A DNA stretch of 64,000 bases, taken from Nanobdellati archaeon (lineage in GTDB: Archaea; B1Sed10-29; JAGVWA01). Under the pieces are notes generated by a model that was given only the letters and a program-made list of their open reading frames with translations, was not told the DNA's origin and searched no databases. The position numbers and the translations under genes were made by a program. The stretch spans positions 62,001 to 126,000 of the forward strand of contig JAGVWA010000001.1 of NCBI GenBank assembly GCA_018304505.1. Reading direction: 5' to 3'. The stretch's first letter is position 1; every line of letters begins with the position of its first letter. Below, in pieces: positions 33,653 to 43,518 of this stretch.

Positions 33653-35088
33653 TTTCAAAACAGCTATTCATAATCGCAGTGCTCCTGATTTTCATTAGCG
33701 GAAGCGCAATTCGCGTGGCCCCAACTATTGTTTACGACAAGCCCCTTAAGTACGACTCATACTATCACGTACGCGTGGCAGAACTACTTAAAGAAACCGG
33801 CAACATTCCCGAAGTTTTTCCATATCCAAAGACGGGCAGGCCCCACCTTTATCCTCCACTGTACCACGTCCTGCTCGGGTTTATCAGCTTTGCCATCGGC
33901 CTCTCTGTTATCGATTCTGTTCGGTTGCTACTGCCGTTCATGGCGTCCATAATACCGATAGGCGTGCTGTGGTTTGCCACAAAACGATATAATTACTCCA
34001 CCACAGCCCTGCTTGCGATGTTCTTCGTCTCATTCAGCCCCTTCTTTTTAACGTCAAGCTTCGATTCGCCAGAACTGATCAGCATCTTCATAAGCATCTT
34101 TGCAATAAACTATTTTCTCCAAGAAAAGTACATGCAGGCCAGCATGCTCTACGGCGTCAGCTTCCTGTTCAGCGCACTATCATCAATTTACACCGCAATC
34201 CCCCTCGTGATTCTGTTGCTTTCAGAGAAAAATTTCAAAAAAATCGCTATCCTGCTTTCAATACCTGCCGTTACAATGGCAGCATGGTATTTGCCGAGAT
34301 TTGAGCTACTGTACGCATTCGACAATTCCTTCGGCACGATCTTTGTAGAAAAAACGATAGACTTCTGGACCAAATTTTACACGCCATTCATTGTTGGCTC
34401 TGTCATCTCGGCCTTTGCGCTGTTCAATTTGCAAATGGACAGGACAAGGAAGCTTTGGATCATCTGGACGCTGTTCTTCATCACTGTATTCTTAACGCAT
34501 TTCGTGACGCCGGCGTTCCACCCCTGGCGCATGCCCATCTACCTGAACCTCGGCTTTGCATTCCTGTTAAGTGACACACTGACACATAATCGGCACAGGC
34601 TCAAGTCCCTATTTGCGATCTTCTTCGTCCTTTCATTCTTCTTGATAAGCATGAACGTATACGAGTCAAGGATACTCAAGCCCCCATTGCCGAATAATGA
34701 GTACGACATGATCTCGTGGATTGACAAGAGCATCCCGAATGACAAAAACGTCCTCTCGGGCTACGTGTTCTGCAGTAACTTAATGACGTTCAGCGACAAC
34801 AATTGCCTCCTCGATACGTATTTTGAAAGCATTCCAAACAAGACTGCGTGGTTCGATTACGAAAACTTCTTCTGGAACTCGAACATCCAATTCACGCAAC
34901 GTGTTTTCGATAACTATGACATTGACTACATAGCGTTTTCAAGCCAGGACTGGGGGCAAGAGCTCGTGAACGACTTTGACTCAGAAAAACTATACGCGAC
35001 GTGGGAGTGCAAACTCAATTGTCTTCGTGATGCCTCGGTGTACAAGCTTAATAAGCAAAACGGCACAGTGAAATACTTAGGTGGTTAA
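33649..35088 (+). CDS. GT-C membrane glycosyltransferase/STT3-like, copy 1
   Basis: 479 aa with about 12 transmembrane helices. The first loop has YDSYYHVRVAELL, the DxxYHxR-type catalytic motif shared with STT3/AglB, then YPPLYHVLLG. It lacks the C-terminal WWDYG of real oligosaccharyltransferases, so a lipid-linked sugar transfer role is more likely. It overlaps the next related gene's upstream frame. Confidence 0.75.
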   Translation: MISKQLFIIAVLLIFISGSAIRVAPTIVYDKPLKYDSYYHVRVAELLKETGNIPEVFPYPKTGRPHLYPPLYHVLLGFISFAIGLSVIDSVRLLLPFMASIIPIGVLWFATKRYNYSTTALLAMFFVSFSPFFLTSSFDSPELISIFISIFAINYFLQEKYMQASMLYGVSFLFSALSSIYTAIPLVILLLSEKNFKKIAILLSIPAVTMAAWYLPRFELLYAFDNSFGTIFVEKTIDFWTKFYTPFIVGSVISAFALFNLQMDRTRKLWIIWTLFFITVFLTHFVTPAFHPWRMPIYLNLGFAFLLSDTLTHNRHRLKSLFAIFFVLSFFLISMNVYESRILKPPLPNNEYDMISWIDKSIPNDKNVLSGYVFCSNLMTFSDNNCLLDTYFESIPNKTAWFDYENFFWNSNIQFTQRVFDNYDIDYIAFSSQDWGQELVNDFDSEKLYATWECKLNCLRDASVYKLNKQNGTVKYLGG

Positions 35089-35104
35089 AGACGGTGATCG
35101 AAAA

Positions 35105-36574
35105 ATGAACAAGAAAATATTGTGGATATCCCTAGCATTTCTGATACTCTACTCCACGCCGCAACTACTGCGCGACGTGTACCTTGACGGAAACCTGATA
35201 GGCTTCACCACATATTTCCACGAACGCTCTGCAGAGAACCTTTTGCAGGGACAATTCTATGATAACCTTAGCTTTGGAGGCAGGCCGTACACATACCCCC
35301 CTGGATTCCACGTGCTCCTAGCCCTGTTAATGCCAATAGGCAAATACCTAGTTCCATTGTTCGGCGCCATCGGAATAGTTGTTTGTTATTTCTTCAGCAA
35401 GCAGATAGGGCTGAGCGAAAAAGAGGCAACCCTTGCATCGGTTTTCCTTGGAATAATTCCAGGGTTCTTCTACTTGTCTAGCCACATCAATCCAAGGCTG
35501 CCGGCACTGGTTGCGCTTGTTGCGGCGTTTTACTTCCTGCAGAAAACAGAAATGAGAGACAAACTCGCCGCAGCATTGCTCTTGTCATTTGTTTTCCTGC
35601 TGCACCCATTGGTTGGCTTCACTGGCCTTGTTTTCGGCGCAGTCCTGTTTAACAAGAACAAAATCGCCATTCCGTACGCAATCGCCCTTGGCGCATTCGC
35701 ATTATGGTTTATCCCTTTCACTTACGCCAATGGTCTTCCGATGCCGAGCGAGTTCTACAGCAACTACTCTGAATTGCAGCGCGGGGTTCAATACTTTATT
35801 TACGAAACAGGCACAGCTGGCGACAGCGTCGGCATAATAATGCTTGCCATCGCAGCTTTCGGCTTGTTCAAGGTCTCTGGGAAAGAAGAGCGGACCATTG
35901 CACGGTGGTTCGTTCTCGCCGTTGTTGCAGCATTGGTGCTGGGAAATAGGCTTGATGAACAAATCCTGTTCCCGACAGCGATTTTGATGAGCATTGTCAT
36001 TTCCAGGCATTTAGCTGACTTTGAAAAATCATTCAACCTGAATAAATTCATAGCCCGAAGCAAGTTAAAGATGCTCTTCAGCGTGTACTGCATTGGCCTT
36101 GTTGCCGCGGTTTTCATCAACATGACGACTTTCATGCCCTACCAGAATGACTACCATGCGTTGCAGTGGATCAAGCTCAACACCCCGCAGGACGCGGTCG
36201 TGGCGAGCGCGTGGGAACTGGGGCACTGGGTCACTGGAATCGCAGAGCGAAAGAACATTATTGACGCGTATGCAGAGTATGCGCCTGAAATTGACGAGCG
36301 CTACAAGGATGTGCAGAACATCTTCTTTTCATCCGATGTTGATGAAGTGCTCCCCATCCTCAGGAAATACAACATAACATACATATACTATCGCGTAACT
36401 GAACTAAACCACTGTTCGGGCCTGCCGTTCCTGACAAGATCAGGGTACTTAGACACGGTTTTTCAAGAGGCGTCTGCTGATGGCAGATCAACAAGCTTAG
36501 TTTTCAAGATTGAGTATAGTGGTACCAACGCAAAACAAGACCTGTGCAGCTCATTAATAGCTTCAAGCAAATAG
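35105..36574 (+). CDS. GT-C membrane glycosyltransferase-like, copy 2
   Basis: 489 aa from the ATG at 35105, preceded by GGTGAT. The multi-pass topology is similar to copy 1, with YPPGFHVLLALLMP near the N-terminus. The catalytic DxxYH loop of copy 1 is here TYFHERSAENLL, an altered form. The C-terminal soluble domain has NTPQDAVVASAWELGHWVTG, as in related GT39/STT3-like proteins. It closes the cluster and converges with truD, overlapping by 12 nt. Confidence 0.72.
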   Translation: MNKKILWISLAFLILYSTPQLLRDVYLDGNLIGFTTYFHERSAENLLQGQFYDNLSFGGRPYTYPPGFHVLLALLMPIGKYLVPLFGAIGIVVCYFFSKQIGLSEKEATLASVFLGIIPGFFYLSSHINPRLPALVALVAAFYFLQKTEMRDKLAAALLLSFVFLLHPLVGFTGLVFGAVLFNKNKIAIPYAIALGAFALWFIPFTYANGLPMPSEFYSNYSELQRGVQYFIYETGTAGDSVGIIMLAIAAFGLFKVSGKEERTIARWFVLAVVAALVLGNRLDEQILFPTAILMSIVISRHLADFEKSFNLNKFIARSKLKMLFSVYCIGLVAAVFINMTTFMPYQNDYHALQWIKLNTPQDAVVASAWELGHWVTGIAERKNIIDAYAEYAPEIDERYKDVQNIFFSSDVDEVLPILRKYNITYIYYRVTELNHCSGLPFLTRSGYLDTVFQEASADGRSTSLVFKIEYSGTNAKQDLCSSLIASSK

Positions 36575-37642
36575 TTCTTCAATAGCAACAGTTGCATAGC
36601 TGCCCTTAGGCAACTCGAATTGTACGACCTTGTATTCCTGAGTTGACTCGAGCACGTTGAAGTTTCTCAATTCGACATACAGCGCCCTTCTGTGGCCCTT
36701 TGAGGAAAGCTCTTTTAGCTCGCGAATTTCGAACGCCCCTTTTTCCAAACCGTGCTTTTCGAAAACTTCCCGTTCGAGGGGATTCATAAACTTTGTCTGC
36801 GAGCCAAACAGCGGGCCGTCTGTGTAATTCAGTTTTCGTTCAATAACAATGTCCAAGAACTCATTGAAGAGCCTTGACTGGAACGCATGCACAAACATCT
36901 TCTTTATGCGCCTCGGCAGGCTGTTTATCGCCCCTCTGAAATCCCCCGGGTTCGCGTCAAGATATCCAAGTAAGGTGCGCTCGTATTTCAAATGCATTGG
37001 GTAGTACTGCAGCGCCCCGTGGAAGTCTCCCCAATTATCTACAAGTTTGCGCCTCGCGTCCAGCGATTCTTTTTCCTCTTTTTCATGTATGTCACAGAGA
37101 TAGATTTTCACGGCCTGTTCATAATTACGCTTTAAGATCTGCCCCCCCACCACGTCAGTTATAGCCCGGGTTTTTCCAAAGCGCTGCTCTCCAAAGTAGT
37201 TTGGTATTTTAGTAACACTGCGCGGTTCTCTTTCAGTGTACACCTTAATCGTGAACTTGTTGCCTGAGAGATCGCCGAGCATTATTTGGGCATCTGAAAA
37301 ATAAATGGGCTGCAGTTCAATGTCGCGTATCCGAATGCCTTTTAATTCCCCGATCTTTTCAGCCGGCAATGATACCCTCTGTGCTGTTACTGCTTTTTTG
37401 TCCTTGGTTCCAGCAATGCCGATTTTGTTGTGGCTCATCCTGAGTTGCTTGGCGATGGCCTTCAGGGCCTGCTGGTTATCCCAGTTTGTTTTTTGTAATT
37501 TACAAATTAGGTATTCCCCCTTCGACGTAGAATCAAAGGATTCAGGCGTGTTGATTTTCATTACCTGGGCTTGTGGCGTTATCTCCTCTACTATGAAGTC
37601 TTCGGGTGACTTCTTGATTTCGTAGGCCTGTTTATCTGGCAT
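36563..37642 (-). CDS. truD: tRNA pseudouridine synthase TruD
   Basis: 359 aa. IAGTKDKKAVTAQRVSLP contains the catalytic Asp81 with the TruD signature, and later GEQRFGKTRA and MFVHAFQSRLFNEFLD are conserved. It makes pseudouridine 13 in tRNA. It lies 3 nt after the flavin-reductase gene, so the two are co-transcribed. Confidence 0.95.
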   Translation of the reverse strand: MPDKQAYEIKKSPEDFIVEEITPQAQVMKINTPESFDSTSKGEYLICKLQKTNWDNQQALKAIAKQLRMSHNKIGIAGTKDKKAVTAQRVSLPAEKIGELKGIRIRDIELQPIYFSDAQIMLGDLSGNKFTIKVYTEREPRSVTKIPNYFGEQRFGKTRAITDVVGGQILKRNYEQAVKIYLCDIHEKEEKESLDARRKLVDNWGDFHGALQYYPMHLKYERTLLGYLDANPGDFRGAINSLPRRIKKMFVHAFQSRLFNEFLDIVIERKLNYTDGPLFGSQTKFMNPLEREVFEKHGLEKGAFEIRELKELSSKGHRRALYVELRNFNVLESTQEYKVVQFELPKGSYATVAIEELFA

Positions 37643-37645
37643 GCC

Positions 37646-38365
37646 TTACCACTGCTCTTTGTGCAATAGGTCTTTAGGGATGCCGTTTTCTTCAAGCATG
37701 CTTATCATGGCTTCTGCAAACTGCGGAGAGCCGCAGACGTAGTAATGGCACTCCGCTGGTTTTTCAACGTACTTCTTGACCATTTCGTAATCTATTCTGC
37801 GAGCTTCCCCATCCAGAGTTTCGCCTTCAGCCAAACGGGTAAACGCATTAACTACTACGATTTTTTCTTTTGGCACGCCCCTCAATTCCTGGAACTCGGT
37901 TTTACACAAGAGCATGTCCTTGTTTTTGCACGAGAAGAAAAAGTAAATCTGCTTTGGAAAGCCACTTTCCAGTAAGAACTTTGCCATGCTCCTTAACGGC
38001 GTTATTCCTGTTCCAGCACCGAGCAGCACCACTGGCCTTGTTTTGTCGTCAAGCAGGTTGAACTTACCAAATGGCCCATGCACGTTGATTTCTCCACCGA
38101 TCACGAGTTGATCCTTGAGCTTGTTTGTGAATTTTCCTTCTATGCCTATGATTAGCTCAATTTTGTCTGTGACATTTGGTGAGCTGGCTATCGAATACGA
38201 CCGTTTAAGGTTCGGCTCATCGTCGAAGAACAGCATCACGAATTGCCCGGGAATGAACCTAAAATCATTAACAGGCAACTTGAGCGTGAATTTGTATACC
38301 GTTGGCGCGTCTTCTTCGATCTTCGCGAGTGTGGCTTTCAGAATTCTCGGTTTTGATGACTCCAT
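37646..38365 (-). CDS. FAD/NAD(P)-dependent ferredoxin-type oxidoreductase
   Basis: 239 aa. The FAD motif RSYSIASSP (RxYS) and NAD(P) motif LLGAGTGITPLRSM are intact, with the C-terminal YYVCGSPQFAEAMISML. This is the single-module FNR or cytochrome-b5-reductase type, without an iron-sulfur domain. Its electron acceptor is unknown. Confidence 0.9.
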   Translation of the reverse strand: MESSKPRILKATLAKIEEDAPTVYKFTLKLPVNDFRFIPGQFVMLFFDDEPNLKRSYSIASSPNVTDKIELIIGIEGKFTNKLKDQLVIGGEINVHGPFGKFNLLDDKTRPVVLLGAGTGITPLRSMAKFLLESGFPKQIYFFFSCKNKDMLLCKTEFQELRGVPKEKIVVVNAFTRLAEGETLDGEARRIDYEMVKKYVEKPAECHYYVCGSPQFAEAMISMLEENGIPKDLLHKEQW

Positions 38366-38428
38366 ACAATCGTCCGCTCCATTGCCATTTGATTACTTAC
38401 ACGGATTACTTACCTTTTATTATTTACA

Positions 38429-41191
38429 TTACTTGTACCGAAGCATTGCGCCGATTCCGCCGAAGCCCTGCAGGAACTTCCTCCCAGCTTCTGTTTCCGT
38501 TGAAATTATTTCAATCTCCGCGCCGGTTTGTTCAGCAAGTTCAATGAACACATCGACTAAATCCTTAAGTTCCACTTCCTGTTTTGCATTGCATTCCTTG
38601 CAAACGTGGTTCTCCTTGTTGAACTGAAAAACGCTTTTTACTGTTTGCTCCTCAACATGCCCATTCGTGCACGTCATGGTTGCGCGCTTCCAGTCAATGT
38701 CCTCGGACAGCAAAACCAACTTGGCCTGCCCATTTAGTAGGACCTGCTTTACAATCTCTTCCCCATACACAGCCAAACCTTTTTTGGCGGCCTCCGCGAT
38801 GAAGTCCTCGACGAGTTTCATTTCCTTGTGTATCTCCAGGTCCTTGATCAGGCCCTCTGACATGTTCACTGCTTCCTGAATTCCAAATTCGTCTGTGTAG
38901 CCCGTATCGACAATGCCAATGAACTTGGCGGTGATGTTGTTGTGCAGGTTCGAGTTTTTCGCGAACGCGTGCTTAGTGGGCCCGCTGCCCCCGAGTATGA
39001 TGCCCGTGATTTTCTCGTCTGCAAAGATCTCATTCATTGATTCTGCGATTTCCTTGAAAAACAATTCTGCTTGTTCTTCTATTAGGCGATCGAAACGCAG
39101 GGCTGAATTGTGTACCACGAGATTGTTGGCTACAAAGGATTCGGTAGCCGGAACCGCCAAGTCCCAGTACTTTCCTGTTGGGTTTTCAAGCACCTGTTTT
39201 TCCTTAACCTCTACCTGCATAAGTTCTGAGGCTCCGATTTTTTCCAGCAGGTTTAGGTATGAACGCTCTTCAAAAGACAATAGCTTACCGTGAAGCGCTT
39301 TTTTGGCGGCTGAGACAATGTTTTTGTTGTAAACCTTGAAACTGATGTTCCTGTGCCCGTTCAAAAACCCATTTGCTGCCTGAAACATGGTGGCTTTGAA
39401 GCCTAGCCGTAGTAACAGTTCTTTGATGAACCTTCCGCTTACAGGCACTTGGTCTGTGGTGCTCCTATAAGCCTCGGATAACTTTATCTTCGCTTGTTTT
39501 TTGGCGCTTGCAAACCCTATGTGCTCTTTAAAAAGTGCTCTTGAAGTTGGTTCTGAAATGTCGATTTCGAATTGGTTTGACTGCGCCTTGACTTTATAGT
39601 TTGGCTTTGAGATCACTGATGATATTATGCCAAAGCGCAATAGGAGTAATTGGATTTGCTTTATCATTAGCTCGTTGGCCATTGCAAGGCAAATTCGTGA
39701 CCCTCGGCATGAATCCCCTGTTTTTCTGTTGTTGACGTAGCCCTCGCCATCGAATAACCCTCTGAGGAAACCTTTCAATACCCGGTTTTCTGCCCTCATG
39801 ATTTTCTCGGGAACGCTTATGGTCTTGCTTTTCTTTTCGAGTTCGGGGAAATTCATAACTAAGAAATCCCGGAAGTCGAGGCTGTGGATGGATACGACGT
39901 AATGGCCTTTGCTTGGCCTGTTTCTCATCGAGGGTTTGAGGCCTGTGGTTTTTTCAACCAATGTGCAGTAGTGCCCTGCCACTTGTTTGTCGCCTTCATA
40001 TAGCCTGATTCTGTTCCGCTCAAGGTTGCCGTCTACGAGCATATACCCGACTAACTGGACCAAGTCGCTTGTTAGCGTTTCCTGAGCAATGAAGGGCTCG
40101 TACTTCGTCACGTATCTTGAAAAAAAGTCCTCCTTGTCGAGTCCATAAATCGCTAGTATCCGTTCTATTGTTGTGTCAAGTAAATCCGCTTTTCCTATCT
40201 CAAAGTTAGATAGTGTGGCTTGTGCAATGCCTGCTTTTTCGGCGGCATCCCGCTGAAGCATTTTCAGGGATTTGCGTTTGCTTATCAGTTGCTCTCTACC
40301 GCTGTTTGTTATTCTATAGACCAGCGGCAGTTGTTGAAGGCTTACAGGCCCTGTGTTGACATAAATCTTTCTGACTGACAAAATCATATCCCCTTTTTCG
40401 ATGTCTGCTGCCTGTTTTGCCCTGATGCCCGTATTGCCTAAGGTGAAGAAATAGTGCTCGGGTGTGGTGTTGATTTCAAGCTGGGGAGATGTTGTTCTGA
40501 TAATGTAGGCTTCGTCGCTTGTTTTTGAAAACACTTGCTCGCACTTTTGGCACCCAAGCTTGAAGTTCACGTTGTCTGAAGACACGACAACGTCGCCCGC
40601 CTTCACGTGCTTTAGCGGCAAGATCACGCCATCTTGTCTCTGTATCAGCGTGTCTTCGTGCAGGCATTGCCCCCCTTTGTGGTGTTTTCCCGGCACTGTG
40701 GAGTGCATTTTTTTGATGATGTTTGACTGCTTGCCTTTCATGATCGCCAGGGTCGCCTCGCGGCGGTCCATTACCACGATGCCGTACTGATCCTTTGCCT
40801 CTAAGTATCGCTCTAGGGGCTCTACAAGAAATGTTGAGTCGCAGCGATAGGTCTGAATAGGTATTGGGTCTTCAGGAGGCACTACTGTAAACACCTCAAT
40901 TTTGTTGTCGATGCTGCCGGCGAAAATCGCTACGCCGTTCTCTGGCGGTTTATTGACCCCTTTAAGCATGTGCAGAATCCGCTCCAGGGCAGACTGCACG
41001 TTCTTTCTGGTCTGCTTCGACTTGATGTTCGAGGCTTGCCCCATCTCATCGCGCAGTTTGGCAACTACATCGTTAACATTGTAGCTCGGCGGAATGTAAA
41101 CACTAATCAACTCTGTGCCCTGCCCGCGTAGCGTTTTCAGGTGCTTGAGCTTCTTCTGGAACTCGTAGAACTCCCTTGAATGCCGTGCCAT
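38429..41191 (-). CDS. prf1: Peptide chain release factor aRF1 with intein
   Basis: 920 aa with a 520-residue intein, leaving 400 aa, normal for aRF1. Start at 41191 (MARHSREFYEFQKK); the upstream frame extension is ignored. NIKS (55-58) recognises stop codons, GGQ (173-175) triggers peptide release, and the C-terminal domain has a CTNG...CKEC zinc site and the GFGGIGAMLRY end. The intein splits the protein right after GGQ, so translation termination requires splicing. Confidence 0.96.
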   Translation of the reverse strand: MARHSREFYEFQKKLKHLKTLRGQGTELISVYIPPSYNVNDVVAKLRDEMGQASNIKSKQTRKNVQSALERILHMLKGVNKPPENGVAIFAGSIDNKIEVFTVVPPEDPIPIQTYRCDSTFLVEPLERYLEAKDQYGIVVMDRREATLAIMKGKQSNIIKKMHSTVPGKHHKGGQCLHEDTLIQRQDGVILPLKHVKAGDVVVSSDNVNFKLGCQKCEQVFSKTSDEAYIIRTTSPQLEINTTPEHYFFTLGNTGIRAKQAADIEKGDMILSVRKIYVNTGPVSLQQLPLVYRITNSGREQLISKRKSLKMLQRDAAEKAGIAQATLSNFEIGKADLLDTTIERILAIYGLDKEDFFSRYVTKYEPFIAQETLTSDLVQLVGYMLVDGNLERNRIRLYEGDKQVAGHYCTLVEKTTGLKPSMRNRPSKGHYVVSIHSLDFRDFLVMNFPELEKKSKTISVPEKIMRAENRVLKGFLRGLFDGEGYVNNRKTGDSCRGSRICLAMANELMIKQIQLLLLRFGIISSVISKPNYKVKAQSNQFEIDISEPTSRALFKEHIGFASAKKQAKIKLSEAYRSTTDQVPVSGRFIKELLLRLGFKATMFQAANGFLNGHRNISFKVYNKNIVSAAKKALHGKLLSFEERSYLNLLEKIGASELMQVEVKEKQVLENPTGKYWDLAVPATESFVANNLVVHNSALRFDRLIEEQAELFFKEIAESMNEIFADEKITGIILGGSGPTKHAFAKNSNLHNNITAKFIGIVDTGYTDEFGIQEAVNMSEGLIKDLEIHKEMKLVEDFIAEAAKKGLAVYGEEIVKQVLLNGQAKLVLLSEDIDWKRATMTCTNGHVEEQTVKSVFQFNKENHVCKECNAKQEVELKDLVDVFIELAEQTGAEIEIISTETEAGRKFLQGFGGIGAMLRYK
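39107..40666 (-). mobile_element. Intein at the GGQ motif of aRF1 with HTH-like segment
   Basis: The intein starts with Cys176 (CLHEDTLIQRQDGVILPL) and ends VVHN before Ser696; block B is NTTPEHYFF. After the N-terminal splicing part comes an XRE-type HTH-like stretch (QRDAAEKAGIAQATLSNFEI) and then DOD endonuclease motifs LVGYMLVDGN and LRGLFDGEGY. The host sequence GGQ/SALRFDRL is restored by splicing. Confidence 0.92.
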
Positions 41192-41286
41192 GCCGATTTC
41201 ATCTCTGGTGTGTGCGCCTGTGTGCAAAGAAAAGTCTTATATTGGTATTATGGGTTCTGTTAATTATAAATGTTTCAGGGTATATT

Positions 41287-41952
41287 ATGGTTGTTGTCGT
41301 CAGTCTCGGCGGGTCTCTCGTGTTCGACAAGAAACTCGATACTGGCTATTTGAAAAAGCTGGCTAGGTTACTCCGCGAGTCGAAAAAGCAATACTGCATC
41401 ACTGTTGGAGGTGGAAAGATTTCCCGAGACTACATCTCTGCTGCGCGGGAGTTCAAGGAAAACAACTTTGAACTTGACATGATCGCCATTCAACTTACTA
41501 AGGCCAACGCGCGCATTGCTGCATCTGCTTTTGGGGGCCTGTTCTTTGACAAGATCTCTGAGGCCGCGGACTTCATTGCTATTGAGGACAAAACCGTTGT
41601 GCTCGGCGGCACTTCGCCTGGGCAGAGCACAGACACTGTCGCAGCGCTGTTGGCCGAGGACATTAAGGCAGAGCGCTTTGTCAACCTGAGCAACGTGAAC
41701 GGGATTTATGATAAAGACCCGAAAAAGCGCGGTGCGAAGCTGATCAAGAAAATGACGCACAAAGACTTGACGAAATTTGCTTTTGAGAATGACGAGCGGC
41801 AGCCCGGAAAGCACTTCATCATCGACAGCATGGCTGCCAAGATTCTAGAACGGGCCAACATCGAGGGGCACTTTGTCAATGGAAAAAAATGGAAAGACGT
41901 GAAGCCTGCCTTGCTGGGCAAGCCTCACAGCGGCACCTTAGTCAAAAATTGA
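41287..41952 (+). CDS. pyrH: UMP kinase PyrH (archaeal type)
   Basis: 221 aa from the ATG at 41287. VVSLGGSLVFDKKL (phosphate loop), VGGGKISRDYI, LGGTSPGQSTDTVAALLAE and NLSNVNGIYDKDPKK are the amino-acid-kinase motifs of archaeal UMP kinase. It phosphorylates UMP to UDP for nucleotide synthesis. It overlaps Met-Trp ORF 4 at its 3' end by 15 nt on the opposite strand. Confidence 0.95.
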   Translation: MVVVVSLGGSLVFDKKLDTGYLKKLARLLRESKKQYCITVGGGKISRDYISAAREFKENNFELDMIAIQLTKANARIAASAFGGLFFDKISEAADFIAIEDKTVVLGGTSPGQSTDTVAALLAEDIKAERFVNLSNVNGIYDKDPKKRGAKLIKKMTHKDLTKFAFENDERQPGKHFIIDSMAAKILERANIEGHFVNGKKWKDVKPALLGKPHSGTLVKN

Positions 41953-42264
41953 GCGTTCGCTTGCCTGCCATGAACCCATTAAGTCTTGTCTTCCTGCTTC
42001 TTTTCTCGAGAAGCCATCCTCGGACCCCCCAATAACAGATCTCGGTTCTTGGCTTAGGTCAACACCTGACGCGTTTGCGTAGAACGCTGCTGCATCTTCT
42101 GACGTAGTTGGGCCTTCCATTCGTGCCGTAAATAATTTGCCTCTACTATCTAACGGTTCTGGTAGTCGCCTCACGAGACCTATTATCTGCGCGCCATCCC
42201 TGTTGCTATCGATAATTACACTTCCCCGTGGGCCTTCCCATTGGTCGTCTTGTTGATTCCACAT
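41938..42264 (-). CDS. Small Met-Trp ORF 4 (MWNQQDDQWE...)
   Basis: 108 aa. The start at 42264 is set by GGAGG 8 nt upstream; a longer frame is less likely. It is hydrophilic with no membrane segment and contains SVIIDSNRDGAQIIGLVRRL. The first five residues MWNQQ are identical to Met-Trp ORF 5. A TATA-like GTTTAAATAC lies near 42360. Confidence 0.65.
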   Translation of the reverse strand: MWNQQDDQWEGPRGSVIIDSNRDGAQIIGLVRRLPEPLDSRGKLFTARMEGPTTSEDAAAFYANASGVDLSQEPRSVIGGSEDGFSRKEAGRQDLMGSWQASERSIFD

Positions 42265-42394
42265 GCTGTATTCCTCCACACTGTTGATTTTTTGATTTAT
42301 TTTACAGAATCGTAGCTAGGGTGAGCTTTCTGTAATAAAATTAAACTTCTCTTGTATTTAAACATATCGGAGATATCGGGATTTGCCGACATCG

Positions 42395-43342
42395 CTAGGC
42401 TTGTAGCGCTTTTAAGGCCTCGTCGGGCAACAAAATGGGCTTTTTGTAGTTCTTCCAGTCATCGATGACTATTCTTGGGCAGGCGGTAATGACAAAGGCG
42501 TCGTATGGCAAATACTCGATTACCTGGGGGCTGACGTGCTCGAGCTCGATCAAGGCTGAATTGGGGAGTTTTTCCTTGACCCTCTCAGCCGTGGCCATTA
42601 ATCGCTGGCCCGGCTTGGTTGAAATGATGATTCCAAACGACTTGGCGTTGAAGGCCTTGCTTATCCGGAGGTATTTTTCCTTCTCCCATGCCCCGCTCTC
42701 AAGTTCCTCGACTTCCCCGCTATACGGGTTGGCCTGAATCACTGGTTTTTTGGCCCAGTTCTCGATACCGAGGCTGTGGAATTTTCCTGAGCCTATGAAG
42801 AGAAATGAATCGACTTGTTCTTGGATCTCTATTGCAGCGCTTACGTCGCACCCCAGCACCTGCCCTGAGGCTGTGGCGCGCATAATGTCGCCGTTGGCGA
42901 AATTCTCACGCTGCTTGCCGCGGCTTAATACCGGAACTTTGCCCCTATTTTTCAAAAATTCCTGTACCTCGTTAAGTTGGTGAATGTGCTGCGAAGTCGT
43001 CAAAATGCCGATTTTTTGGCCTTTTAATACTGGAAGTGCCTTCTCGAGCAGTTCATCAATACGAGATTGATAATGGCAAGGTATGTAGAGCACGTTGTCA
43101 TTTGTTTTTATGAATTCGTTGTGGCCAAAGTGCACGGTCAGGTCGTAGCCGGTCTTGATGTCGCACGCGCCATAGCAGGGGTCGCTTTGCAGTATCAACA
43201 TGGCCCCTGTGTCCTCTAGCGCCGTGGAGATGCCAGGGAATTCGCTCTTGAGGCCCTCCGGCAGCTGTACAAGCACGCGTTTCGCCTTATCTTGCAAGAT
43301 TCTGGCTTTCACCTTGTCGAGTTCGAAATTGTACTGCCCCAT
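42395..43342 (-). CDS. dph2: Diphthamide biosynthesis radical enzyme Dph2
   Basis: 315 aa. Three conserved Cys ligands of the special 4Fe-4S cluster are visible: DPCYGACDI, LGCDVSAAI and ITACPRIVIDD. RVLVQLPEGLKSE near the N-terminus is characteristic. It transfers the aminocarboxypropyl group from S-adenosylmethionine to a histidine of aEF-2. Confidence 0.95.
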   Translation of the reverse strand: MGQYNFELDKVKARILQDKAKRVLVQLPEGLKSEFPGISTALEDTGAMLILQSDPCYGACDIKTGYDLTVHFGHNEFIKTNDNVLYIPCHYQSRIDELLEKALPVLKGQKIGILTTSQHIHQLNEVQEFLKNRGKVPVLSRGKQRENFANGDIMRATASGQVLGCDVSAAIEIQEQVDSFLFIGSGKFHSLGIENWAKKPVIQANPYSGEVEELESGAWEKEKYLRISKAFNAKSFGIIISTKPGQRLMATAERVKEKLPNSALIELEHVSPQVIEYLPYDAFVITACPRIVIDDWKNYKKPILLPDEALKALQA

Positions 43343-43518
43343 TATATCCCATTAAATTTGCAGAACTGAGATGCGTATCAGAGTGCTTTTGTCGTCATTC
43401 TCTCCAATGTTGGAGATCGGTGGTTGTTCATTTCATCATCTACGCATATTATTTGCAACGAATTGGTATATAAGGCTTGCGACACCCCTGCGCAGGGAAT
43501 TTCCGCTCAGTGAAGCGT
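43343..43518. other. Intergenic region upstream of dph2
   Basis: Short region after the pilin-like gene with a TATA-like stretch (TTGGTATATAAGGC, about 43462-43475). It contains no further open frame or RNA that could be supported. Confidence 0.4.

Noticed and set aside
41192-41227. 12-residue N-terminal extension of aRF1
   Set aside because: aRF1 proteins begin near this Met, and the extension is not conserved-looking.
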